Origin: Bifidobacterium mizhiense
GTDB lineage: Bacteria; Actinomycetota; Actinomycetes; Actinomycetales; Bifidobacteriaceae
Reading direction: 5' to 3'
Assembly: GCF_020884755.1 (NCBI RefSeq)
Contig: NZ_BPWE01000001.1
Location: forward strand, 620,001-684,000
Length of the DNA: 64,000 nt
Below the pieces are notes generated by a model that ran no database searches, was not told the DNA's origin, and was given only the letters and a program-made list of their open reading frames with translations. The stretch's first letter is position 1, and each line of letters starts with the position of its first letter. The translations under genes and the position numbers were made by a program. Below, piece after piece: positions 27,171-36,310 of the stretch.

Positions 27171-28745
27171 TCATCCCTGATCCAAGGCCAGCAGGTCATC
27201 CATGGTCTGCCGTCGCAGCATCAGGTGAGCACCTGACTGGTCCAGACCCACCACGGGAGGGATCAAAGCCTGATTGTAGTTGCTGGCCATGGTCCGCCCG
27301 TAGGCGCCGGTCACCGGCACCAAAAGCAGATCACCCCGGCGGATGTCCGCAGGCAGGGGCACATCCTGCACCAGGATGTCTCCCGATTCACAGTGCTTAC
27401 CCACCACACGGGCCTGGATCCGGTCCGCACTGCCCTCCCGGTTGGCCAGAACAGCCGTGTATTCGGCCCCGTAGAGGGCCGGACGAATGTTGTCGCTCAT
27501 GCCGCCGTCAACCGAAACGTAGGTGCGCACGCTTCCGTCAGACAGGGGGACGGGCTTGACAGTGCCCACCCGGTACAGGCTCATGCCGCAGGGAGCCACG
27601 ATCCAGCGGCCGGGCTCAAAGGCGATGACCGGCATGGGCATACCCAGACGGCGGTTGATGGCGACCATGTCAGCTCCCAGACTGGTCAGGGTCTGGTCCA
27701 GATCCATCCGATCCTCATCCGGGGTGTAGGGCACGGAGAAGCCGCCACCCAGGTCCACCTCGGGCATCAGGTATCCGTCGGTGGCCCAGAAGGTGTGCCG
27801 CAGCAGCATCATGCGACGGGCGGCCTCGATGAAGGCCGAAGAGTCATGAATCTGGGAGCCGATATGGGTATGGATGCCCACCAGCTCCAGTTCTCGCTCG
27901 TAAGAGCGAATCTCCTTGAGCAGGGCGATGGCCGGTCCGTCAGCCAGGGCGGACATGGCTTTGATCCGGGCGGGATCAGCAGGTTCAGCAGGCCCGTTGG
28001 CAGCCGAATACAGGGCCGAGGAGGACGGGGAGACCACAGAATCGCCAGGAGCCAAGGGGGTGTCATTCTTCATGGCCGCCGAAGCCACTGCCCCAGCCTG
28101 TCCGGAGGATCCAGGCTCAGGCCCAAGGTCCAGCAGGCCCACGTCGGTGCCCTGGGGAAGCAGAGGAATGCCGAACTTCTGATCCTCGTGTGCAGTGGAA
28201 ATGTACTCGTGGCCACCGGCGTGCACACCCACGGTCACCCGGAGCATGACCTTGGCGCGACGTCCCTGGGCCCTTGCAGCAGCGGCGATTCGTGCAGGCT
28301 CGTCGGGCGCGTCGATGACGATGGCCCGGTAGCCCTCCCTCACAGCCAGGTCGATCTCCTGGTCGGACTTGTTGTTGCCGTGCAGGACCAGACGACGGCC
28401 GGGGGCGCCGGCGGCCTGAGCGATCAGCATCTCGCCCAGGGAGCAGGTGTCGATATCCAATCCCTGGCGCAGCATGATCCGCACGGTCTCCTTGCTCAGG
28501 AAGGCCTTGCCCGCGTAGCTGACCCTGGTGGTCGCACCGCCCAGGTCACGCAGGGCCGCCTGACGGAAGGCCGAGGCTCGTTCAGCCATCATCGCAGTGT
28601 CCATCAGATACATGGGGGTGCCGTAACGCTTGGCCAGGTCCTCCATGGAGCACCCGTGCATGGTCAGCATGCCCTGGTGGTTCCGCTGCAGAGCTCCGGG
28701 CCAGAACCCGTCGGGCCCCAGCCCGCACATCCCTGTTTCCATCAA
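27171..28745 (-). CDS. lysA: Diaminopimelate decarboxylase
   Basis: This 524-residue PLP enzyme makes lysine from meso-DAP. It shows VSYAGKAFLSKE with the PLP lysine near residue 78, HGNNKSD, the IHTHIGSQIHD loop and EPGRWIVA. The family is usually 410-470 residues; here about 60 extra residues of Ser/Ala/Gly/Pro-rich sequence (about 200-262) sit between KFGIPLLPQG and the helix before IHTHIGSQ. This may be a surface loop typical of the genus. argS lies about 25 bp upstream and hom about 95 bp downstream, all on one strand. Confidence 0.94.
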   Translation of the reverse strand: MMETGMCGLGPDGFWPGALQRNHQGMLTMHGCSMEDLAKRYGTPMYLMDTAMMAERASAFRQAALRDLGGATTRVSYAGKAFLSKETVRIMLRQGLDIDTCSLGEMLIAQAAGAPGRRLVLHGNNKSDQEIDLAVREGYRAIVIDAPDEPARIAAAARAQGRRAKVMLRVTVGVHAGGHEYISTAHEDQKFGIPLLPQGTDVGLLDLGPEPGSSGQAGAVASAAMKNDTPLAPGDSVVSPSSSALYSAANGPAEPADPARIKAMSALADGPAIALLKEIRSYERELELVGIHTHIGSQIHDSSAFIEAARRMMLLRHTFWATDGYLMPEVDLGGGFSVPYTPDEDRMDLDQTLTSLGADMVAINRRLGMPMPVIAFEPGRWIVAPCGMSLYRVGTVKPVPLSDGSVRTYVSVDGGMSDNIRPALYGAEYTAVLANREGSADRIQARVVGKHCESGDILVQDVPLPADIRRGDLLLVPVTGAYGRTMASNYNQALIPPVVGLDQSGAHLMLRRQTMDDLLALDQG

Positions 28746-28769
28746 CGACCTCCCGGTGACCTTAAGGGT

Positions 28770-30527
28770 TTACATACGGTCCGGAGCCTGGACACCCAGC
28801 AGCCCCAGACCGTTGGCGATGACCTGCTGCACAGCATCATTGAGCCGCAGACGCGCCGCCGCACGGGCCGGCTGTGGATTCCTGTCCTCGTCCTGATCCA
28901 GATCCTCACGGCCGGTCGGCTCCATGGGCACCACGCGCTCCAGGTTGTACCAGCGGTGATAAACCCCCGCCAGCTGCTCCAGGTAGTGGGCCACCCGGTG
29001 GGGGGCCTTCTGATCGCCGGCAGTCTGAACCACATTGGGATAGAGGGCCAGAACGCCCAGAACTTCGTTGTCAGCCGCAGTGTCCAGCAGGGACAGGTCG
29101 GCCGCGGACGGGTCGATGCCCGCCTGGGCTGCGTTCCGATCCACATTTTTCGAGCGGGCGTGCGCATACTGCACGTAGTAAACGGGGTTGTCATTGGTGT
29201 GCGAGGCCAGCAGGTCCAGGTCGATGTCCACGCTCTGGTTGTAGTCGGTGCGAGCCAGGGAGTACCGGGCGGCATCCACGCCCACGGCATCCACCAAGTC
29301 GTCGATGGTAACCACGTTGCCTGCCCGCTTGCTCATGCGCACGGCCTGGCCGTCCTTGATGACGTTGACCAGCTGGCCGATCAGGATCTGCATGTTCACT
29401 CCGGGGGTGTCCCCGAAGGCCGCGCAGATGGCCATCATCCGGCCGATGTAGCCGTGATGGTCGGCACCCAGCATGTAGATGGCCTCGTCGCAGGGATCCT
29501 TGGGCCTGCGCCGCTTATTCAGATAGTAGGCGATGTCGGCCGCCACATAGGCTGCGTGGCCGTCGGACTTGATGATCACCCGGTCCTTGTCGTCGCCGTA
29601 GGTGGTGGAGCGGAACCAGGTAGCCCCGTCCTTCTCGAAGATGTCGCCCTTGGCCCGCAGTTCGTCAATGGCCCGGTCCACCTGGCCGGACTCATACAGG
29701 CTGTTCTCATGGAACCAGACATCGAAATTGACCCGGAAGTCACGCATGGACTGCTGGATCTCGGCGAACATCATGGGCACAGCCCGCGTACGGAAGGCCT
29801 CACGCTGGGGGCTGTCCCCCTCTGCACCATCCTCGTCGCGCACCCTGGGCATGGCCAGGATGTCCTGCCCCTGGTCGGCGGCCTCCTTGACCACCCGCGA
29901 GGCGATCTCATCAATGTAGGAGCCCTTGTAGCCGTCAGCAGGCACGGGCTCGCCGTGGGCCGCCGCCACCAGTGAGCGGGAGAAGCGGTCGATCTGCGTG
30001 CCGTGATCGTTGAAGTAATACTCCCTGACCACCTTGGCGCCGTTGGCCTCCAGAACCCGGGCCATGGAGTCGCCGACGGCCGCCCACCGCGTGCCGCCGA
30101 TATGGATAGGACCCGTGGGATTGGCCGAGACGAATTCCAGATTAAGCGTGCGCCCGCTCAGGTGATCGTTGCTTCCGTATGCGGATCCCGCCTCCAACAC
30201 CGCATCGACCACAGCAGCCGCCGAGGCCGAATCCAGGGTTATGTTGATGAAGCCTGGGCCGGCCACATCCACCTGGGCGATCCCGTCGGCCTCTCGCAGG
30301 GCCTCGGCCAGGACCTGTCCCAGTTCCTCAGGCCTCATTCCGGCCTTCTTGGCCAGCTGCATGGCGATGTTGGTGGACCAGTCCCCGTGGGAGCGATCCT
30401 TGGGGCGCATGACCGCCAGATGGTCGGCATCAGGAACCATGTCGGGCTCCAGGCTTCCCAAGCGGCCTGACTGGGCCATCTGGACGGCGGTCGAAGAGAT
30501 GATACGGGCAAGTGCTTCAGGACTCAT
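28770..30527 (-). CDS. argS: Arginyl-tRNA synthetase
   Basis: This 585-residue class I synthetase has the HIGH-type motif as NPTGPIHIGGTRWAAVGDS, a KMSK-like RMSKRAGNVVT and a C-terminal anticodon-binding DALR domain (to residue 585). The start ATG 30527 (MSPEALARIIS) has a G-rich Shine-Dalgarno; an earlier in-frame start adds 11 residues of doubtful value. It heads the argS-lysA-hom-thrB-maf operon, a conserved arrangement in bifidobacteria and relatives. Confidence 0.95.
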   Translation of the reverse strand: MSPEALARIISSTAVQMAQSGRLGSLEPDMVPDADHLAVMRPKDRSHGDWSTNIAMQLAKKAGMRPEELGQVLAEALREADGIAQVDVAGPGFINITLDSASAAAVVDAVLEAGSAYGSNDHLSGRTLNLEFVSANPTGPIHIGGTRWAAVGDSMARVLEANGAKVVREYYFNDHGTQIDRFSRSLVAAAHGEPVPADGYKGSYIDEIASRVVKEAADQGQDILAMPRVRDEDGAEGDSPQREAFRTRAVPMMFAEIQQSMRDFRVNFDVWFHENSLYESGQVDRAIDELRAKGDIFEKDGATWFRSTTYGDDKDRVIIKSDGHAAYVAADIAYYLNKRRRPKDPCDEAIYMLGADHHGYIGRMMAICAAFGDTPGVNMQILIGQLVNVIKDGQAVRMSKRAGNVVTIDDLVDAVGVDAARYSLARTDYNQSVDIDLDLLASHTNDNPVYYVQYAHARSKNVDRNAAQAGIDPSAADLSLLDTAADNEVLGVLALYPNVVQTAGDQKAPHRVAHYLEQLAGVYHRWYNLERVVPMEPTGREDLDQDEDRNPQPARAAARLRLNDAVQQVIANGLGLLGVQAPDRM

Positions 30528-30570
30528 GCCCCCAAGTCTAGCGACGGCGGTGACCAGCAACCGGCCTGTC

Positions 30571-30960
30571 TCAGGCCAGAGCTACGACCTCGATCTCGAC
30601 CAAGGCCCCCTTGGGGATGTCCGCGCCACCGAAAGCCACGCGGGCCGGCCGCACCGAGCCGATGAAGACCTGGGAGTAGGCCTGGTCCACCTGGGTGAAA
30701 TCCTCCACCCGCCGCATAAGAACAGTGGCCTTGACCACCTTTTCCATGCCGCTGCCGGCTGCATCCAGGATGTTCTTGACATTCTTCAGGGCCTGGGTGG
30801 CCTGATCAGCCGCAGTGCCCTCCACCAGATCGCCGGTGTCCGGGTCGATGCCCAGCTGTCCGGAGACAAAGACAAAGCCCCCGGCCTTCACAGCCTGACT
30901 GTAAGCCCCCAGGGCCTGAGGCGCATATGGCGTGCCGATCTCTTCTGGTCCATCTTCCAT
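30571..30960 (-). CDS. ridA: RidA/YjgF family enamine/imine deaminase
   Basis: This 129-residue protein matches RidA, which hydrolyses reactive 2-aminoacrylate and related imines made by PLP enzymes. Family marks are GAYSQAVKAGGFVFVSGQLG, the arginine in GSVRPARVAFGG that binds the carboxylate, and the C-terminal VEIEVVALA. It sits between pyruvate oxidase and argS, close to many PLP enzymes. The exact substrate is not visible. Confidence 0.93.
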   Translation of the reverse strand: MEDGPEEIGTPYAPQALGAYSQAVKAGGFVFVSGQLGIDPDTGDLVEGTAADQATQALKNVKNILDAAGSGMEKVVKATVLMRRVEDFTQVDQAYSQVFIGSVRPARVAFGGADIPKGALVEIEVVALA

Positions 30961-31063
30961 GGATCCGTCCTTTCTTCAGGTCCGCCGCACCCATGCCGGG
31001 CCGAAGCCCCAGGCGGACACCGTCCACTATAGGAGTGCCCGCCCGGCGCAAGCGGTACCCGTC

Positions 31064-32818
31064 TCAGCCCTTGCGAGCCTCCTGACCCATCCAGTAGGCC
31101 AGGGAGCGTAGATCGCCAGCCTCGTAGGTCTTGACGAATTTCTCGACCTGGTCCGGATCCGAGCAGGTCTCCGGGAACCGCATGTAACGGGTGTCCAGAG
31201 GGCTGGCTTTCGTCAGCTTGATGTCGATGACCGAAGACCTGTCGGCCTTACGAGCCTCGGAGAAGGCGTGACGGGCATCATCCACCGTGCGCACGGTGAA
31301 GCCCAAGGCACCCATGCCCTCACCAACCTTGGCCCAGTCGGTGTCCGGCAGGTCCACTCCGCTCAGGGGCTGATGGCTGTCGTCGCGCTGCTCGGCCTCG
31401 ATGTAGCCCAAGGACTGGTTGGAAAAGACCACGTTGATGACCGGAGCATGGTACTTGAGCTGGGCCAGCACCTCCTCGCCGAGCATGGCGAATCCGCCGT
31501 CGCCGCTCAGGGAGTAGACGGTCGATTCCGGATGCTCCAGCTTGGCAGCCAAGGCGGCCGGCACGGCATAGCCCATGGTGGCGTGCTTGCCGGAGACGGT
31601 CCAGCGGTTGGTGGGCTTCAGATGCAGCAGACGCAGGAAGTCGATGTCCACATTGCCCACATCGGGGATGACAATGTCATTGTCCTCAAGCTGCTGATCG
31701 ATGATGTGGAAGACAGGCTCGGGCCTCAGGGGCGTGCGGGTGTCTTCATTAAAGGAGGCCAGCCACTGGTCCCAGTTCTCCTTGCTGCGCAGACAGGCCC
31801 TGTAGAAGACGGACTCCTCCTGGTCCTGGCCGGCGGCGGTTATAGCCTTGAGGGCCTCGCGGGCATCGGCCTGGATGGCCAGGACCACATTGGCCTGGAA
31901 GCGCTTGCCCAGCTTGGCCGGATTCAGATCGATCTGGATGACCTTGGTGTTGGGAGTGACGAACATGGACCCGAAGGGGTTGTCCGAACCCACCCAGACC
32001 GTCAGATCCGAAGTGTAGATGGCCTCCGTAGCGGTCTTGGTGGCCACACGGCCGGCCGACTGCAGGTAGGCAGGATAGGTGTCCTCCACAATCCCCTTTG
32101 CCGGGAAGGTGGAGACCATGGGCATCTTGAAGCGCTCGGACATGGCGACCAGTTCATCACGGGCCCCGGCAGCGCCCTGGCCGAAGTAGAGCAGCGGCGC
32201 CTTGGCGGACTGAATGATCTCCACCGCCTTGCTGACCTGGTCGGCCGCGGGCTTCAGAGGCTCCGGCTTGCGGAAGTTAAGCGCAGATGCCACCGGGCGG
32301 TCGTCGATCTCAGCCCAGGCCAGATCCTTGGGAATGATGACTACAGAAACCCCGTGGTTAGCATAGGCGCGGCGGATGGCCTCGTCCACCAGGACCGGCA
32401 GCCCCTGGGCGTTGGTGGCAGCCCGAGCGAATACGGCCACATCGGTAAAGATAGGCACCTCGTCCATGGCCTGGAAGAAGTCCATGTTCATAAAGGCCTG
32501 CGGCACCTCGCCCACCAGGGCCAGCACCGGCACACCGTCCTCACGGGCATCGTAGAGGCCGTTGAGCAGGTGGACCGCCCCGGGACCCGACGAGCCGAAG
32601 CAAACACCGATCCGACCGGTCAGCTTGGCCTCGCCGGCGGCGGCCAGGGCTCCGGCCTCCTCATGACGGACCTGGATGAAGTCGATGCGCTCGCGCTCGT
32701 TGTGGATGGCGTTCATCATGGAGTCGAAGGAACCGCCGGGCAGGCCATAGATGCGCGGCACCCCCCACTGCTCCAGGACGTGAAGGACAGCATCCCCTGC
32801 ATTGATTCGATTGGCCAT
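31064..32818 (-). CDS. Pyruvate oxidase (TPP/FAD enzyme)
   Basis: This 584-residue enzyme resembles lactobacillal and streptococcal pyruvate oxidase, which turns pyruvate, phosphate and O2 into acetyl phosphate, CO2 and H2O2. The opening VLEQWGVPRIYGLPGGSFDS and the catalytic Glu in RHEEAGALAAA (about residue 53) fit this subgroup better than acetolactate synthase. The TPP motif GDGGFAM lies near residue 438. ATG 32818 has a strong AAAGGAG. Acetyl phosphate would join the bifid-shunt output. Two small hairpins precede the gene. The oxidase is favoured over a quinone-dependent dehydrogenase by similarity only. Confidence 0.85.
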   Translation of the reverse strand: MANRINAGDAVLHVLEQWGVPRIYGLPGGSFDSMMNAIHNERERIDFIQVRHEEAGALAAAGEAKLTGRIGVCFGSSGPGAVHLLNGLYDAREDGVPVLALVGEVPQAFMNMDFFQAMDEVPIFTDVAVFARAATNAQGLPVLVDEAIRRAYANHGVSVVIIPKDLAWAEIDDRPVASALNFRKPEPLKPAADQVSKAVEIIQSAKAPLLYFGQGAAGARDELVAMSERFKMPMVSTFPAKGIVEDTYPAYLQSAGRVATKTATEAIYTSDLTVWVGSDNPFGSMFVTPNTKVIQIDLNPAKLGKRFQANVVLAIQADAREALKAITAAGQDQEESVFYRACLRSKENWDQWLASFNEDTRTPLRPEPVFHIIDQQLEDNDIVIPDVGNVDIDFLRLLHLKPTNRWTVSGKHATMGYAVPAALAAKLEHPESTVYSLSGDGGFAMLGEEVLAQLKYHAPVINVVFSNQSLGYIEAEQRDDSHQPLSGVDLPDTDWAKVGEGMGALGFTVRTVDDARHAFSEARKADRSSVIDIKLTKASPLDTRYMRFPETCSDPDQVEKFVKTYEAGDLRSLAYWMGQEARKG

Positions 32819-32851
32819 GTGAACTCCTTTGCTTCACCGGGGAAAGGAGGC

Positions 32852-32887
32852 TCCGCCACAACGCGGAAGCGTCGGCCCTCCCCGACG
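32852..32887 (-). promoter_or_regulatory. Two tandem hairpins in the pyruvate oxidase leader
   Basis: On the minus strand two perfect stems precede the gene. CGTCGG/CCGACG with a GGAGGG loop lies at 32870-32887, and TCCGC/GCGGA lies at 32852-32867. They lie 34 to 70 bases before the start codon, likely in the mRNA leader. No known riboswitch is recognised. Confidence 0.4.
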
Positions 32888-33065
32888 TTCGGTCTTACCC
32901 TTTCACTATGGCACCTGAGAACGAGGACACAAGCGGGCCAAGGGTCATGTTCCTCAAAAGCTTAGTGATTCACCGCACATATCGTGACACATCGCATGCG
33001 CTTATTTCATCCAGTGAGTGCCATGATCATAATCCCGGACATAATGACAGACGGGAGTCATATAT

Positions 33066-33101
33066 AAAAAAAAATCCCTGTGCCTTTGACCGCAGGGATT
33101 T
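33066..33101 (-). terminator. Terminator after tRNA-Arg
   Basis: On the minus strand AAATCCCTG, a loop of about twelve bases, then CAGGGATTT runs into a long T tract. It directly follows the tRNA-Arg gene and separates it from the pyruvate oxidase promoter region. Confidence 0.85.
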
Positions 33102-33109
33102 CATCTTGG

Positions 33110-33182
33110 TGGGCTCGAAGGGATTCGAACCCTCGACCTTCTGTTCCGGAGACAGACGCTCTATCCGCTGAGCTACGAACCC
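33110..33182 (-). tRNA. tRNA-Arg (CCG anticodon)
   Basis: This is a 73-nt cloverleaf on the minus strand. The acceptor GGGTTCG pairs with CGAGCCC (one G-T), the anticodon stem TCTGT/ACAGA encloses CTCCGGA, giving anticodon CCG, which reads CGG, and the T-arm has GGTTCGAATCC. CCA is not encoded. Confidence 0.95.
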
Positions 33183-33532
33183 GACAGCCACTTTCCAGTG
33201 GACAACAGAGACCATACTAGGACACTTTGCGCATTTTCGCACCCATGCGCGTCCTCACGTGTCGGTCCAGCTCACGCTGTTCCCGGCGTGTTGCCCCAAG
33301 ATTTCAGGCGTTTCGTAGGTATTGTGATGGCATGGCTTCGTGTCACCGCCCCGGTTGCGCCATTGCATCCTCATGCGGTGGCGCGAAGCCGCCAACATTC
33401 CCGGATGATCTTCTCTCGGGATGATTCACACTCTAGTTCCTTCACCCGGCCATCACAAGCGACCTTCACATACCTGGACAACTCGAATGGGCTGTGGACG
33501 GCAAATGGTGGCCGCACCCGGCCTACCGTACC
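33183..33532. other. Intergenic stretch between tRNA-Arg and the CYTH-like gene
   Basis: About 350 bases with no supported gene. It should hold the promoter of tRNA-Arg (minus strand) and that of the plus-strand CYTH-like gene. I see no strong hairpin, repeat or riboswitch here. Confidence 0.6.
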
Positions 33533-34183
33533 ATGGGATGCATGGCCATGAATGAGGACGAGAACGAGGACGATTTCGAGTTCGAACGCAGATTCTTCTG
33601 CCGAAACCTTCCCCGAGAGCTGCTCGGAGAGAGTCGACCTACCCTGATCGTGCAGAGCTACTACGTACATGAGGACAACTTCGCCCTGCGTGTGCGCCTG
33701 CAAGGCCAGGTGGACCCGGTGGTTCCCATGACGACCCGAACCGATGCCCTCCACACTCTGCTTGAGGAAGGCGACCACTTCGAGGCTGCCTCAATGACCG
33801 CCAAGGGACCTTCCGTCGGCGGCACACGCTACGAGGCCGAAAGGGCCATCGACCCGGGCATCGCCCTGGAGCTGATCCTGCGAGGCGGCATTCCCATCGT
33901 CAAGAACCGGTATGGAGTCTGGCTGGACGAGGACTGGTGGAACCTGGATGTCTTTGGGGACGGAAACGCCCCCTTGGTGGTGGCCGAGGTGGAGCGGACC
34001 GGGCCGGTGACCGACCTGACCATCCCTGATTTTTGCGCCACGGAGATCACCGATGACCCGAGATTCTCCAACGATGGGCTGGCCGACCATCCCTTCGGCG
34101 ACTGGGCGACCAACTTCGACCGGGAGCTGAAAGCCAGCGGACCGCGCTTCCTGACCAACTTCGACCAGAACCGAGATTCCTGA
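33533..34183 (+). CDS. CYTH-domain protein (triphosphate tunnel enzyme-like)
   Basis: This protein of about 216 residues has the CYTH signature: FEFERRFF near residues 14-21 provides the ExE-type metal-binding strand, LRVRLQG and AEVERTGPV give further tunnel strands, and TIPDFCATEITDDPRF is the usual CYTH C-terminal block. Members hydrolyse inorganic or organic triphosphates (tripolyphosphate, thiamine triphosphate) or cyclise ATP. Which of these applies cannot be told. Three in-frame ATGs (33533, 33542, 33548) compete as starts. It is convergent with the thioredoxin/TPR gene 10 bp away. Confidence 0.75.
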   Translation: MGCMAMNEDENEDDFEFERRFFCRNLPRELLGESRPTLIVQSYYVHEDNFALRVRLQGQVDPVVPMTTRTDALHTLLEEGDHFEAASMTAKGPSVGGTRYEAERAIDPGIALELILRGGIPIVKNRYGVWLDEDWWNLDVFGDGNAPLVVAEVERTGPVTDLTIPDFCATEITDDPRFSNDGLADHPFGDWATNFDRELKASGPRFLTNFDQNRDS

Positions 34184-34195
34184 CCCAGGAGCGGT

Positions 34196-35161
34196 TCAGT
34201 ACATCAGCGTGGACAGACGGCGGCGGGCCTTGGCCAGCCGAGGATCGGTCGGCTCAGGAATGACGAAGTACTCCAGCAGACGACGGCGGATGGGATCGGT
34301 CTGATCCCGGTGCCCGGCCAGAAAGTCCAGCAGACGATCGAAGGCATCCTGGATCTGGCCGCCGATCATATCCACATCGGCCACATCCAACTGGGCCTGC
34401 AGGTCGTCAGGGGCATCGGCAGCCGCCTGGCGGACCTTGCGGACATCGGCCGTGGCTGAACGGGCCATCAGCAGGCACTTGGCCTGTTCCCGCTTGGCCA
34501 GATCGTCGGTCGCGTCGGCCTGGACCAGCTTGCCATAAGCTTCGGCCGCAGCTTCATAGTCGCCCTCCTGGGCCAGCCGGTGAGCCTCTTGATGGGCAGG
34601 AGGGATGGCATCAGCCGCTGCCTGGCCGGCTTGCTCATCTTGGCCCTGGTCGTTGGTCTCCTGGTAGGGGGCGCTGCCGGTGATGCCGGCCTTCTGTGCC
34701 ATCTGAACCACCTGCGGGATGAGCTGATCGGTGATCTGGTTCATCTCCTCATCGGTGGGCAACCCCTGCAGGATTGGCATGGGTCGGCCTGCCAGCAGGG
34801 CAAAGAGGGCCGGCGCGCCCTGCACCTGGAAGGTCTGGGCGATCTGCGGATTGGAGGCGATGTCGATGCGGGAGAGCTGAATGCGCCCCTCCTGGGCATT
34901 GACGGCCTGGGCCAAACGGGTAGCCAGGGGAAAGAGGCGGTCGTCGGTGGGGACCCAGAGCAGGACCAGAATGGGGAAGGTGGCTGAGGTCTGGACCATG
35001 GCCTGGAAGCTGGCCTCCGTGGTATCGATCACGTAGCCGCCGGCAGCGGGTGCGCCGCCCTGCTGGCCTGGCTGAGCATCGACCTGATGCTTGAGCGCGC
35101 CCAGGTCGACCGCTCCTGCCAGCGAGACGCCCGGCTGCCCCTGCCCGTTCTTGTTCGCCAT
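34196..35161 (-). CDS. Thioredoxin-fold/TPR protein, CnoX/YbbN-like, without CXXC
   Basis: This 321-residue cytosolic protein has a thioredoxin fold (about residues 45-155: FPILVLLWVPTDD, then QGAPALFALLAG with the cis-proline region) and a C-terminal TPR-like helical part (about 195-321). Where thioredoxins have WCxxC it has WVPTDD (residues 69-74), so it should be redox-inactive. Family members act as chaperone or holdase partners. An Ala/Gln/Gly-rich N-terminus precedes the fold. It is the downstream neighbour of the lipoprotein pair on the same strand but separated by about 120 bp. Confidence 0.8.
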   Translation of the reverse strand: MANKNGQGQPGVSLAGAVDLGALKHQVDAQPGQQGGAPAAGGYVIDTTEASFQAMVQTSATFPILVLLWVPTDDRLFPLATRLAQAVNAQEGRIQLSRIDIASNPQIAQTFQVQGAPALFALLAGRPMPILQGLPTDEEMNQITDQLIPQVVQMAQKAGITGSAPYQETNDQGQDEQAGQAAADAIPPAHQEAHRLAQEGDYEAAAEAYGKLVQADATDDLAKREQAKCLLMARSATADVRKVRQAAADAPDDLQAQLDVADVDMIGGQIQDAFDRLLDFLAGHRDQTDPIRRRLLEYFVIPEPTDPRLAKARRRLSTLMY

Positions 35162-35278
35162 GTCAGTCCTCCTAAACCTGGCGGCTGCCGACTGCAGCTT
35201 CGGCCCGCCCTCGATTGCATACTCCTGGAAGCCAATCTAGTCCAAGGATCGGGCGTTCACCCAGCGCAATCCCGCCCT

Positions 35279-36310
35279 TCAGACCGCTTCCACCTTGATG
35301 GGTTCACGCTCGGCACCCACGGCCCTGATGGGCTCATGCGAGTCCGCTGAAGGTATGTAAAGGGCGATCACGTTGACATAGGTGACCTTCATGGTGCTGG
35401 TGGGCTTGCCCTGTCCGAAGAGGGCCTTCTCGGCATCCGAGGCCGGCGAGGACTCGCGGCCCTCACCCGCCTGCCTGGTCCAGACCGAATCGATCCGGGC
35501 CACGACCAGATCGCCTCCATCGGAGGAGTGCATGACCCGCAGCTGCCCCTGTGCCGGGGTGAAGGTCTGCGACTGGCTGCCCTTGTTGGCTTCGATCCCC
35601 TGCTGAACCACCTGAGTAAGCGTGCCCAAAGAGTTGCGGAAGTCATCCTGGGCGAACTCCTTGGCATACTTGCTGCCCTGGGGATTCTGCAGGAGGTCGG
35701 CATAACGGCGCACGGCCTCCACCGGCGTAGCCTTGAGACCCTGATCGTCGCCCTGCCCCATCCTGGCGCCGATGGTGGCCACCGGGAACTTGGGCAGCTG
35801 GGCCCCCTGGAAGAGCCGGGCCACCCCCCAGAGCTTGTAGTTCTCATGGGCGGACTCCTGGTCCAGAACCAAGAGGCGCTTGGACTGCTGATCCTGTGTG
35901 GTGGTGGTAATCGAAAAGACCGAGCGCGGCCATCCCGGATCGCCGGGGATGACCGTCTGAGCGATGGTGGTAGGGATGGTCGTCTTGGGATCCAGCTGCC
36001 CGGTGGCCTGGGCAATGGTCAGTTCGCTGGTGCGGATCTCCAGCTGGGGGCCGCTGACCCGCTGGTCCAGCCCGGCCGGATCCTTGGCCTCGTTGGCCTG
36101 GTCCAGAACAGCCCCGATGCTCTTGCGTATGCGGGCCTCCTGGGCAGGGGTCAGATTGGGCTCAGGGGCGGTGGTCGCGGTGCTCTGAGGCTCGGTCCGG
36201 CGAGCTTGGGGAACCTGCCCCTCGCAGGCAGACAGTCCCGGCAAAAGGACCAGGGACAAGGCCAGTGCCGCTGCTGCCGCCACCCTGTTCATCGGCTTGT
36301 TCGTACTCAT
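35279..36310 (-). CDS. Predicted lipoprotein of unknown function
   Basis: This 343-residue protein has a signal peptide ending in lipobox LSAC with Cys29, so it should be lipid-anchored outside the membrane. The mature part begins Ser/Thr/Pro-rich and then has mixed alpha/beta character with no motif I recognise. Its ATG overlaps the stop of the upstream membrane-protein gene by four bases, so the two products probably act together at the cell surface. Function is unknown. Confidence 0.8.
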   Translation of the reverse strand: MSTNKPMNRVAAAAALALSLVLLPGLSACEGQVPQARRTEPQSTATTAPEPNLTPAQEARIRKSIGAVLDQANEAKDPAGLDQRVSGPQLEIRTSELTIAQATGQLDPKTTIPTTIAQTVIPGDPGWPRSVFSITTTTQDQQSKRLLVLDQESAHENYKLWGVARLFQGAQLPKFPVATIGARMGQGDDQGLKATPVEAVRRYADLLQNPQGSKYAKEFAQDDFRNSLGTLTQVVQQGIEANKGSQSQTFTPAQGQLRVMHSSDGGDLVVARIDSVWTRQAGEGRESSPASDAEKALFGQGKPTSTMKVTYVNVIALYIPSADSHEPIRAVGAEREPIKVEAV

